64,000 nt of DNA from CAZTHM01 sp041946825 (GTDB taxonomy: Bacteria; Acidobacteriota; Terriglobia; UBA7540): NCBI GenBank assembly GCA_041946825.1, contig JBHGBD010000027.1:1-64000 (forward strand). The letters are read 5' to 3'. The notes below the pieces were generated by a model, which did not search any database, was not told the origin of the DNA, and saw nothing but the letters and a program-made list of their open reading frames with translations. Positions 37,274 through 45,402 of the stretch are shown in pieces. Made by a program: the position numbers and the translations under genes. Each line of letters starts with the position of its first letter. Positions within the stretch are counted from its first letter, which is position 1.

Positions 37274-38296
37274 ATGAAGCTTGGCGAAATCGTGAGTCGG
37301 CTGGGTTGCGTCCTCGAAGGGCCCCCGGACCTGGAGATTTCCGGCGTCGCCGGAATGGATGATGCCACAGAGACCGAACTGACCTTCCTCTCCAATCCCA
37401 AGTACCATCGCAAGCTGAAGACCACGCGTGCCGCGGCCATCATCGTCAGCCCTGACTTGAAGGCCGAAGGCCGGGCTCTGGTGCGATCCGAGGACCCTTA
37501 CTTCACCTTCGCGAAGGCGCTTGAGATCTTCTCGCCTCCCCACCGTCCGCCCGCCGGGATTCATCCCACGGCGGTGATCGATCCCACCGCCAGACTGGGG
37601 CGCAACCCTTCCATCGGCCCCTACGCCGTCATCGAAGAAGGCGCGGTGCTGGGCGACGACTGCGTGCTGAAGAGTTTTGCCGTCATCTATCGCCACGCCC
37701 GGATCGGCCATCGCTTTTTCGCCCACTCCCACGCCGTGGTACGCGAAGGCGTGGAGATTGGCGACGACGTGATCCTCCAGAATGGCGCCGTGGTGGGAGG
37801 CGACGGTTACGGGTTTGTCAAGCGAGCCGACGGCTCCTACTACAAGATCGTCCAGTCGGGCACGGTGGCGCTCGGAGACCGTGTCGAAGTCCAAGCCAAC
37901 GCCTGCGTCGACCGCGCCGCCGTCGGCGTCACGCGCCTGCGCCAAGGCGTCAAGGTCGATAACCTCGTGCAAGTCGGCCACGGCTGCGATATCGGAGAAA
38001 ACACCCTCCTCTGCGGCCAGGCCGGTCTGGCGGGAAGCTGCAAACTGGGCCGCAACGTGGTTCTGGCCGGGCAGGTCGGCGTGGCCGGCCACTTGACGAT
38101 CGGCGACAATGTCATCGCCACGGCTCAGTCGGGAATTCCGAATGACGTCGAGCCCAACAAGATCATCTCCGGTTACCCGGCCATGGACAATGCCCAGTGG
38201 CTAAAGTGCGCGGCCATCTATGCCCGCCTGCCGGAGATCTACGCCGGGTTCAAGAAGATTCGGGAATACGTCAAAAAAATGGGCGTCGGACTTTGA
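37274..38296 (+). CDS. lpxD: UDP-3-O-acylglucosamine N-acyltransferase
   Basis: 340 residues from MKLGEIVSRLG, with AAGGAA upstream. The N-terminal uridine-binding domain (TFLSNPKYHRKLKTTRAAA) is followed by a left-handed beta-helix of hexapeptide repeats (HPTAVIDPTARLGRNPSIGPYAVIEEGAVLG). The catalytic-histidine region VQVGHGCDIGENTLLCGQAGLAGS is followed by a C-terminal helix. It adds the second acyl chain in lipid A synthesis, so the organism makes lipopolysaccharide and has a Gram-negative envelope. The longer frame upstream is rejected because it runs through a dispersed repeat. It is convergent with plsC. Confidence 0.97.
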   Translation: MKLGEIVSRLGCVLEGPPDLEISGVAGMDDATETELTFLSNPKYHRKLKTTRAAAIIVSPDLKAEGRALVRSEDPYFTFAKALEIFSPPHRPPAGIHPTAVIDPTARLGRNPSIGPYAVIEEGAVLGDDCVLKSFAVIYRHARIGHRFFAHSHAVVREGVEIGDDVILQNGAVVGGDGYGFVKRADGSYYKIVQSGTVALGDRVEVQANACVDRAAVGVTRLRQGVKVDNLVQVGHGCDIGENTLLCGQAGLAGSCKLGRNVVLAGQVGVAGHLTIGDNVIATAQSGIPNDVEPNKIISGYPAMDNAQWLKCAAIYARLPEIYAGFKKIREYVKKMGVGL

Positions 38297-38407
38297 CCGG
38301 CATCGCCCGCCCCACCCTCTCGACCCCCTCCCGATGGGAGAAAGTGGCTAGCGCTGCAAGTCGGGTAAGGGGCGAACCCCTGCTATGACAATCCGCTCGA
38401 AAAGCAG

Positions 38408-39136
38408 CTAACCTCCTTGGGGCGATTTTGGCTGCTCTTCGGGTGCTAGCCCCCGGAGAATCGCGCGGCGAACCACGTCGCTCAGTTCATCGCGGTCGTC
38501 GAGCGAGTACTGGGTGGTGGGAATGGGGTCGTGAAACGTCACGCGCATGACCCCGGGGCGAATGGCGAACGAACCTTTCGGCATGATCTTGTGCGCGCCG
38601 GAAATCGAGATGGGAACAATGGGCGCCCGCCCCTTGATGGCCAACACGAAGGCGCCTCTTTTGAAGGGCAGCAGCCGGCCGTCGCTCGTACGCTTCCCTT
38701 CCGGGTAGATCATGAAGGAATGGCCGGCGGCGACGGCGCGCGCTCCCTCCTCGATGGCCTGCATGGCGCGTTCGCGGTTTTGACGGTCAACCGGAACGAA
38801 GCCGCGCAGCCGCATCGCATGTCCCAGGATGGGCACGGCGAAGAGCCCTTTCTTGGCCATCACCAGCACCGGAGGCAGGACGGTGAGGAGGGCGGGAGGA
38901 TCGCAGTTGCTCTGGTGGTTGGGCATGAAGACCACGGCCCGGCCGGTGGGGATCTTCTCCCCGCCCGCGGTCTGCACGCGGATTCCGGCCACTCTCAGGA
39001 CGGTTCTGCAGGCCCAGATTCCCACGCCATACATCGTATCGGTCTCACGGCTCAAGAGGCAGTAGACCAACAGCGGCGTGCCCAGGAACACGATCAGAAC
39101 GACCGCCAGCGAAATAGCCAGAAAGGCGCGAATCAC
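38408..39136 (-). CDS. plsC: 1-acyl-sn-glycerol-3-phosphate acyltransferase family (PlsC type)
   Basis: 242 residues with an N-terminal membrane helix and the glycerolipid acyltransferase motifs: NHQSNCD (N73, H74, D79) as block I, FVPVDRQNRERA as block II, YPEGKRTSDG as block III and APIVPISISG as block IV. It makes phosphatidic acid at the cytoplasmic membrane. It starts at a GTG whose bases overlap the TGA of the M61 peptidase gene (GTGA, 39133-39136), so its translation is probably coupled to that gene. The stop region is convergent with lpxD. Confidence 0.92.
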   Translation of the reverse strand: MIRAFLAISLAVVLIVFLGTPLLVYCLLSRETDTMYGVGIWACRTVLRVAGIRVQTAGGEKIPTGRAVVFMPNHQSNCDPPALLTVLPPVLVMAKKGLFAVPILGHAMRLRGFVPVDRQNRERAMQAIEEGARAVAAGHSFMIYPEGKRTSDGRLLPFKRGAFVLAIKGRAPIVPISISGAHKIMPKGSFAIRPGVMRVTFHDPIPTTQYSLDDRDELSDVVRRAILRGLAPEEQPKSPQGG

Positions 39137-40959
39137 GGCTCTCCTGCCTCGCGGGTGATTCCTCTCAGCCAGCCTTCACGAATGCGCCGCTGCCGGGGCG
39201 TGGCCTGTTTCCGCTCGCCCACGCGATAAAGGGTCTGGGTCTCTCCGCCCAAAACGAATTCGATCGCAAGCTCCCGCCCCGCGCGCCGGACGCGGAGCCG
39301 CAATGTCTGCCCGGGTTTCATGCGCGCGATCATATCTTCGAGGTTTCTCTCCAGGCGTTTGCCGTCCAGTTCGATGATTTCGTCTCCGGCTTCGAGCCCC
39401 GCCTTTTGGGCGTTGCCGCCGCGCTCGACGGATTCCACCTGGACCGGCATCTCAAACCCTGCCACGGTGCGGAAACCCGGCGCCGGGCGCTCCACCGTTT
39501 CGCTGCTGAGCGTCAGACCGGCATAGCCGAGGAATCGCTCGTAGTCCAATTCCCGCGTGCCGTCAACGTAGTCGGCGAAGAACTGGTTCACGTCCTCGAA
39601 CCGCGGCGCGAGGCTGGCGGCGATGGCAATCAAATCCTGCTGCCGGTAGAAGCGATTGCGGCGGGCGAAATCCTCGTTCAACCGTCGCATCAGGTCGTCG
39701 AGCGAGTGCCGGTTGCCGCTCCCCTGGCGAATCGCCAGGTCGAGCAGGAAACCGACCAGTGCGCCCTTGTTGTAGTAGGAGATGCTCCGCTCGGGGCGCA
39801 AATAGTCGGGATACTTCTCCAGCCAGGCTTCCCGCCCCGCCAGAACCACGCTCTGCCGGAGGCGAGCCGGCCGGGCCTGGAGGATTTGAATCTCCCCAGC
39901 CAGCCGCTGATAGAATGCCTCGCGGGAAATCAGCCCGGCGCGCAGCACGGCGTACTGCTGGTAAGTGCTGGCAAAGCCCTCTGCGAACCACAGGTCGCGC
40001 GTGTCGTTCCCGTGGACGTAGTCCACCGGCTCGAGACTTTGGGGGCGGATGCGCTTGACGTCCCAGGCGTGGAAGAACTCGTGCGCGAGAACGGTCTCGA
40101 GGCCGCTCCAATCGTCGCGGAGTTGCGCGGCCGAGTAGCTGATCGCCGTGCCGCTTCGGTGTTCCATGCCGCCGCCGCTTTCCTCCAGAAAATGCAGGAA
40201 GAAGGTGTAGCGCGAAAAAGGGACGTCCTGCATCGCCGCGGTCTCGGCCGCCGTGATCTTTTCGATCGTCTCGAGTAGTCGCGAAGAGGAATATGCCGAA
40301 CGGCCGGCGTGAACGATCACGCGGTAGGTTGCCCCGCCCTGCCGGTAGCTGTACTCGTCGAAGCTCCCCGCCTCCGCCGGGCAATCGGCAAGGTCGTCAT
40401 AATCGGCGGCGACGAACTCGCCGGGAGAAGTCTCGTTCTCGAGCAGCGTCGCGAGTTTCCACTTCTCGGGCAGAAGAAACTTGACCGTCATCGGGCGGGC
40501 GCGGTCCCCGGGAAGATAGAAAAGCAGCAAGGCAAAGTTCATGAAGGCGTGCTCCTCTGTGAGCGCGGCGGAGAACGGGCCTTCCTGATTGGCGAAGACG
40601 GCGTAGCGGATTTCCAGGTGCGCGCAGGAAGACTCGCCGCTGCGCCAGGTGTTGAGGTCAACGCGTTCGAGCGCCTGGGGCCGGCCGTCGCAGCGCGCCT
40701 CGACGTCCTGAACGTTGCGCACGAAATCGCGAAACTGATAGAGGGCGTTCCAGGCGGGAAACTGAATTTCCGTCCCCGGCAGCGAGCCAGGCACGGTCAT
40801 CGTGACGCCAATCAGGTGCGTGGCGGGCTGGCGCAAATCGAGCGTGTAAGCCACCGGCGGCCTGGCCTGGCCAAAGAGCGGCGCGGCCGCGACGCAATAT
40901 ACTAAGAGTCGCCAGGAAAGCGTGGTTTTGCGCAGCACAGCGGCTATCTTAACATCCAT
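39133..40959 (-). CDS. M61 family metallopeptidase with PDZ domain
   Basis: About 608 residues from MDVKIAAVLRK, with a signal peptide (LLVYCVAAAPLFGQ). The zinc motif is H293-E294-F-F-H297 in LAHEFFHAWD, and the third ligand is E327 in LWFAEGFAS, the layout of M61 glycyl aminopeptidase-like enzymes. A PDZ domain occupies about the last 100 residues (VQVESVERGGNAQKAGLEAGDEIIELDGK). It is exported and probably trims peptides in the periplasm. PDZ-bearing M61 proteins are common in Acidobacteriota and Myxococcota. The plsC gene overlaps its stop by 4 bases. The longer frame upstream (to 41097) lacks family support. Confidence 0.92.
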   Translation of the reverse strand: MDVKIAAVLRKTTLSWRLLVYCVAAAPLFGQARPPVAYTLDLRQPATHLIGVTMTVPGSLPGTEIQFPAWNALYQFRDFVRNVQDVEARCDGRPQALERVDLNTWRSGESSCAHLEIRYAVFANQEGPFSAALTEEHAFMNFALLLFYLPGDRARPMTVKFLLPEKWKLATLLENETSPGEFVAADYDDLADCPAEAGSFDEYSYRQGGATYRVIVHAGRSAYSSSRLLETIEKITAAETAAMQDVPFSRYTFFLHFLEESGGGMEHRSGTAISYSAAQLRDDWSGLETVLAHEFFHAWDVKRIRPQSLEPVDYVHGNDTRDLWFAEGFASTYQQYAVLRAGLISREAFYQRLAGEIQILQARPARLRQSVVLAGREAWLEKYPDYLRPERSISYYNKGALVGFLLDLAIRQGSGNRHSLDDLMRRLNEDFARRNRFYRQQDLIAIAASLAPRFEDVNQFFADYVDGTRELDYERFLGYAGLTLSSETVERPAPGFRTVAGFEMPVQVESVERGGNAQKAGLEAGDEIIELDGKRLERNLEDMIARMKPGQTLRLRVRRAGRELAIEFVLGGETQTLYRVGERKQATPRQRRIREGWLRGITREAGEP

Positions 40960-41145
40960 TCGCGTGAGGTCTTGGTTCGGGCGATGACACCGGGTTATTG
41001 TCCTCCGGAGGAGTTCCGAGGTTTTCCATCGGGACGTCGAAGGATCTCCGCAGTTGTCTTTACACCCAGTGGTACAAATCGCGGAAAAGGAACTCAAGAA
41101 AATCCTTCGCTGCGCTCAGGGTGACAGACGGGCGCTGACGGCTCT

Positions 41146-42498
41146 TCACCTTTTCCTGAACGCCACGCGGTAGAGCACCGCGCCGCTCGCCACGGTCAGC
41201 AGGGCCAGAGCGGATTCCCTCGGGCGAAGGAAGAGCGTGTAAGCCAGCATCCAGGCGCTCATGGTGACGAAAAGCCCTGGGACAAGCGGGTACCCCCAAT
41301 CGACCGCCGGCAGACGCTTCCAGCCGGGGCGGCGGCGCAGGCGGAAGAGCCCCGCCGTGGCCAGCGCGGCAAAAAGTATCAGCGCAAAACCGATGTAATA
41401 CATCAGCCGCTCGAACGTTCCGGTCAGAATCATGACGGCGGAAGCGAGCGTTTGATAGAGGATGGCCTGGACGGGCGTCTGCCAACTGGGATGGACGCTC
41501 GCGGCGCCGCGGAAAAAGCAACCGTCCTGCGCCATGGCGTAATAGACGCGCGGCCCGACGATCACCATGGCGCTGACGCAGGAGAGAATTCCCACGGCCA
41601 TGACCAGGCTGAAGACATTTCCGCCGGCCTCACCAAAAAGCGCTCCCGCCGACTGCGCTCCCACCGCCACCACGCCTTTCAACGACTCGAGTGGAAGCGC
41701 GTAGATGAAAGCGATGTTCAGCGCAAGATAAATGAATGCCACGAGGCCGGTCCCGGCGACGAGCGCCCACGGCAGCGTGCGCTCCGGAGTTTTCATTTCC
41801 TCGGCAACGTAAGTCGCGGCGTTCCAGCCACTGTACGCAAACATCACAAAGATCAGCGAGACGGCGAATTGCGCGGGTACGCTGTGGGTCGAAGTGCGAA
41901 CTGCGAGCTGCGAAAAGTGAACCCAATTCCCATTGCCGATCGTGTACGCCAGAATTAGAAACGCACCAAGGACAGTCAGCTTCAGCGCGGTCAGCACCGT
42001 CTGGAGCTTGGCGGCAAAATGAATCCCCAGAATATTGACCGCGGCGAACACGCAGACCACCGCCACGGCCAAGCCCTGGCCCTTGCCCCAATGCAACCCG
42101 GCGAAAGTCCGCGCGGCTTCACTTTGTACCGCCAGGGACGGGAAGAAGTGGCTGAGATATTCGGAAAACGCCAGCGCGCCTGCTGCGACAGGAGCGGCGA
42201 AACCGGCGAAAAACGAAATCCACCCGCTCAGGAACCCCCACGCGGGGCCCCACGCCTCGCGCAGGAACACGTAATCGCCGCCCGAGCGAGGGAAATTGAT
42301 TCCGAGCTCCGCGTAGGAAAAGCAGCCGGCCAAAGCCACCACTCCCCCCGCGCACCACACCGCCAGTACGACCGGCGGCGCGCCGAGATCGCCGGCCAGG
42401 AAGCCGGTGGTTGTAAAGATGCCGGTGCCGATCATGTTCGAGACCACGATAGCCGTGGCGCTCAGGAAGGTCAGTTCGCGGCGTAACGATGGCGGCAT
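41146..42498 (-). CDS. APC superfamily amino-acid permease
   Basis: About 450 residues from MPPSLRRELTF. ATG 42528 is an alternative, and neither has a strong ribosome site. The protein has about 12 membrane helices. The first helix region reads AIVVSNMIGTGIFTTTGFLAG, the G-x-G-I-F substrate-site signature of the APC family. Later SGWNAATYVAEEMKTPERTLPWAL marks helix 6 and the loop after it. It is a secondary transporter in the cytoplasmic membrane, probably for amino acids or amines with protons or exchange. The specific substrate is not predictable. It is divergent from the small gene at 42722. Confidence 0.92.
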   Translation of the reverse strand: MPPSLRRELTFLSATAIVVSNMIGTGIFTTTGFLAGDLGAPPVVLAVWCAGGVVALAGCFSYAELGINFPRSGGDYVFLREAWGPAWGFLSGWISFFAGFAAPVAAGALAFSEYLSHFFPSLAVQSEAARTFAGLHWGKGQGLAVAVVCVFAAVNILGIHFAAKLQTVLTALKLTVLGAFLILAYTIGNGNWVHFSQLAVRTSTHSVPAQFAVSLIFVMFAYSGWNAATYVAEEMKTPERTLPWALVAGTGLVAFIYLALNIAFIYALPLESLKGVVAVGAQSAGALFGEAGGNVFSLVMAVGILSCVSAMVIVGPRVYYAMAQDGCFFRGAASVHPSWQTPVQAILYQTLASAVMILTGTFERLMYYIGFALILFAALATAGLFRLRRRPGWKRLPAVDWGYPLVPGLFVTMSAWMLAYTLFLRPRESALALLTVASGAVLYRVAFRKR

Positions 42499-42721
42499 GA
42501 GATTTTCGTTTCCGGGGCGAGGGGCCATCCCGGCGAAATCAAAGAGACTAGAATCGAAGCTCTTGCGCTGCAAGCGAATTCTTATTGCCCCACGATCCGT
42601 GGCGGCGCTCGACAACGCGCGACGCGCTGGCTACAATCTAGAATCGCAAGCAACACTGGCAGTCTGGGTGGCTGCATTGGCTCGAAACCCTCTCGACCTG
42701 GGAAGAGAACTCGATGCCGTT

Positions 42722-42958
42722 ATGGCTCGACTCCGAGAGTGCGGTCACGAGACCCAGGCCGAGGAGTTACGGAAAATCGTGCACGGCACGGCATGGAGCA
42801 GCAGCTCGGAAATGCTGGGCGAAATCGGGTTGTGCATTCTACGGATCCAGCGCGATGCGGGGGCCAAGCTTCCCAAGGAAATTCAGATTGGCCTCGAACG
42901 ATGCCTGGGGGCCGTGCGAGAGACGTGGCCGGCGATAAAACTATCGCGGGCTCGATGA
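42722..42958 (+). CDS. Small hypothetical protein
   Basis: About 78 residues from ATG 42722 (MARLRECGHETQAEEL). The frame stays open well upstream, and a TTG at 42677 or a GTG at 42599 could be used instead. A GGAAGAG lies 14 bases before the ATG. The product looks like a small helical protein (SSEMLGEIGLCILRIQRD ... IQIGLERCLGAV), with a charged and hydrophobic pattern that suggests it is real. It has no signal peptide and no recognisable family. It lies 121 bases before the first exported methyltransferase, on the same strand. Confidence 0.4.
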   Translation: MARLRECGHETQAEELRKIVHGTAWSSSSEMLGEIGLCILRIQRDAGAKLPKEIQIGLERCLGAVRETWPAIKLSRAR

Positions 42959-43079
42959 TCCGTCGTCCTCAGTTTGGCGAGGCATCTGAAGGAATGGCTG
43001 TTGCATGGGAAATCCCGATTCCTCGCTGCGCTGAGAAAGAACGATCGAGTGTTTTCGTCCGCAGAAAGGAAAGGAATCT

Positions 43080-43670
43080 ATGCTGAAGATAAAACCGCGC
43101 CGAGGGCTGGGGGTTCTTGCAAGCACAATGACGGTATTCGTCCTTTACTTCCCGGCGGCCTTGGCGCAGGACGCCGTCTCCCATCAGTTAGGCGAGCAGA
43201 CCGACAAGCTGGCCCCATTCGTCCCCACGCCCCTCAACGTGGTCGAGGAGATGCTCAAGTTCGCCAAGGTTGACGAGTACGACCGCGTCTACGACCTGGG
43301 CTCCGGTGATGGGCGGATCGTCATCATGGCGGCGCAGAAATTCAAAGCCGAGGCGGTCGGCGTCGAGATGGACGACACGCTGTACAAACAATCTATGGAC
43401 CGTATCGCCGAGCTTGGCCTCTCGAAACGCGCCAAGATCCTTCACGAAAACATGTACAAAGTCAGCTTGAAACCTGCCACCGTGATCACGCTCTACCTGC
43501 TTACCAGCGTCAACGAGCGGCTGCGTCCCATTCTGGAACGCGATCTTCGGCCAGGCGTCCGGGTTGTGACGCATGACTTCAAGGTGCCGGGCTGGGACTT
43601 TAAGGATTCGAAAGTCGTGATGTCGGATACAGGCATTTCGCACACGCTTTACCTCTACGTCCGGCCATAA
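43080..43670 (+). CDS. Exported Dot1/FAM173-like SAM-dependent methyltransferase
   Basis: 196 residues with a GGAA ribosome site and a clear signal peptide (LASTMTVFVLYFPAALAQD). The SAM-binding motif is VYDLGSGDGRIVIMAA, followed by GVEMDDTLYKQS and VITLYLLTSVNERLRP. The order YDLGSGDGRIVI ... LYLLTSVNE resembles Dot1-like and FAM173 (ATPSCKMT) lysine methyltransferases. Export is odd, because SAM is not expected outside the cytoplasm. The hydrophobic start may instead be an uncleaved membrane anchor with the domain on the cytoplasmic side. It is followed after 26 bases by a second methyltransferase of the isoaspartate type. Confidence 0.78.
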   Translation: MLKIKPRRGLGVLASTMTVFVLYFPAALAQDAVSHQLGEQTDKLAPFVPTPLNVVEEMLKFAKVDEYDRVYDLGSGDGRIVIMAAQKFKAEAVGVEMDDTLYKQSMDRIAELGLSKRAKILHENMYKVSLKPATVITLYLLTSVNERLRPILERDLRPGVRVVTHDFKVPGWDFKDSKVVMSDTGISHTLYLYVRP

Positions 43671-43696
43671 GGTTCTTCGCCTCCCCGGAGGATGGT

Positions 43697-44464
43697 GTGA
43701 ACTCTCTCCTTTCCTCCTTCAGAGTGGTCGCGCTGGTTCTCGCGGGATTTGTGCTGCGGCAATGCGATCCGGCGGGAGGCAATCTCCCGCTTTCCAGCGA
43801 GAGCGCGCGGCAGGAATCTGCGGGCACCGGCGCGCTGGGCCGGGCGCGCGAGCGTATGGTCCGCGAGCAGATTGAAGCCCGTGGCGTGCGCGACGCGCGC
43901 GTCCTGGCGGCCATGCGCAAGGTGCCGCGCCACCTCTTTGTCCCCGGCGAACTCCAGGCTCAGGCGTACTGGGATCAGCCACTTCCCATCGGCCACCGGC
44001 AGACGATCTCTCAGCCGTATATCGTCGCCTTCATGTCGGAGGCGATGGAGCTCAACCCCGATGACCGCGTGCTCGAAATCGGCACGGGGTCCGGATATCA
44101 GGCGGCGATTCTGGCGGAGCTCGTCCGCGAGGTTTGGTCCATCGAGATCGTCGAGCCCTTGGGAAAGGAAGCTGCCGCGCGGCTGAAGGATCTGGGATAT
44201 GAACGCGTCAAGCTGCGCATTGGCGACGGCTACCGCGGGTGGCCGGAGGCGGCGCCGTTCGACGCGATTATGGTAACTGCCGCGCCGGACCACGTTCCAC
44301 CCGCGCTCGTGGAGCAACTTGGCGAGGGCGGGCGGCTGGTGCTACCGGTCGGGCGATTCAGTCAGGATTTGCTGCGCGTCCGGCGGACGGCGAAAGGGAT
44401 CGTGCAAGAGAATCTGCTTCCCGTCCGGTTTGTGCCCATGGTGGGCGAGGCGGAGAAGAATTAG
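43697..44464 (+). CDS. pcm: Protein-L-isoaspartate O-methyltransferase with N-terminal signal/anchor
   Basis: 255 residues starting at GTG 43697, with GGAGG just upstream. After a hydrophobic N terminus (FRVVALVLAGFVLRQ) and a short linker comes the full PCMT domain: MVREQIEARGVRDARVLAAM, the pocket motif HRQTISQPYIVAFMSEAM, the SAM motif VLEIGTGSGYQAA and FDAIMVTAAPDHVPPALVEQL. It methylates isoaspartyl residues to start repair of damaged proteins. An export signal on PCMT is seen in some Gram-negative bacteria, and its role there is unclear. It follows the Dot1-like gene by 26 bases and is convergent with dapF. Confidence 0.93.
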   Translation: MNSLLSSFRVVALVLAGFVLRQCDPAGGNLPLSSESARQESAGTGALGRARERMVREQIEARGVRDARVLAAMRKVPRHLFVPGELQAQAYWDQPLPIGHRQTISQPYIVAFMSEAMELNPDDRVLEIGTGSGYQAAILAELVREVWSIEIVEPLGKEAAARLKDLGYERVKLRIGDGYRGWPEAAPFDAIMVTAAPDHVPPALVEQLGEGGRLVLPVGRFSQDLLRVRRTAKGIVQENLLPVRFVPMVGEAEKN

Positions 44465-44479
44465 AAATACGATGGCGGC

Positions 44480-45328
44480 TTATCCACGATAGTAATACGT
44501 CCCCTGCATAATTTCTTCCGCCGGGCCGGTCAGTGTAACTTCCTTTCCTTCCGGCCAGGCAACGATCAATTCCCCGCCCGGAGTCTTCACGGCGACCTTG
44601 CGCTTGGTCAGGCCATTCAGGATGCAGGCCACCGTCGCCGCGCACGACCCCGTCCCGGAGGACATCGTCTCGCCGACGCCACGTTCCCAGAATCGCACCT
44701 GGATTTCCTCTCGGGAAACTACTTTGACGAACTCCACGTTGGTGCGGTTCGGGAACAGCTCGCTGTTTTCGATCTCATTTCCCAGGCGCGCCCAGTCGAT
44801 CGCCGAGTGATCGCCGACCATAATTGTGCAATGGGGATTACCCATCGAGGTTATGGTTGCGCGCAAAACGCCGCGCTGGGTGCGAAGCGGAAATCCCAGC
44901 ACGGGCCGGGAGCCGCCTCCCTTGAATGGAATCTTCCGCGGGCTGAGAATGGGCTTTCCCATCGAGACGCGAAACAGCCAATGCCCGCCGTCGGATTTGA
45001 GGATCTGGAGCGTCTTCAGTCCAGCCAGGGTTTCGATCTGGAGCGGCTTCTTGACTCCCACGCGCGCGGCGAGGTATGCCGCGGCGCAGCGGATGCCGTT
45101 GCCCGACATCTCGGCTTCGCTGCCATCGGCGTTAAAAAAGCGGAAACGCGCGTGGTGCCGTCGGCTCCTGGGGGGCAGGACCGCCACGAGCCCATCGGCG
45201 CCCACGCCCGTCGAGCGCGCGCAAATCCCCCCGGCAAGTTGGGGCAATGATTCCGACACATCCCGCCCGTCGAGCACTACAAAATCGTTGGACAACCCGT
45301 GCAGCTTGGAAAAGGGGATCTCCATCAT
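44480..45328 (-). CDS. dapF: Diaminopimelate epimerase
   Basis: 282 residues from MMEIPFSKLHG (ATG 45325 is also possible). Both catalytic cysteines are present: C81 in EMSGNGIRCAAAY and C229 in MSSGTGSCAATV, with the duplicated half-domains between. The enzyme interconverts LL- and meso-diaminopimelate for lysine and peptidoglycan synthesis, in the cytoplasm. It is the last gene of a long minus-strand run that begins with the acyl-CoA dehydrogenase at 52.2 kb. It follows the GT-C membrane protein after a 74-base gap, without a clear ribosome site. Confidence 0.95.
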   Translation of the reverse strand: MMEIPFSKLHGLSNDFVVLDGRDVSESLPQLAGGICARSTGVGADGLVAVLPPRSRRHHARFRFFNADGSEAEMSGNGIRCAAAYLAARVGVKKPLQIETLAGLKTLQILKSDGGHWLFRVSMGKPILSPRKIPFKGGGSRPVLGFPLRTQRGVLRATITSMGNPHCTIMVGDHSAIDWARLGNEIENSELFPNRTNVEFVKVVSREEIQVRFWERGVGETMSSGTGSCAATVACILNGLTKRKVAVKTPGGELIVAWPEGKEVTLTGPAEEIMQGTYYYRG

Positions 45329-45402
45329 GGTATTTGTCGTCGCCTCGCTGGTTTGCGGCCCGAACAAGTCTTTACGGAAACGCGCCGAGCGTCAAGCGCA
45401 AT

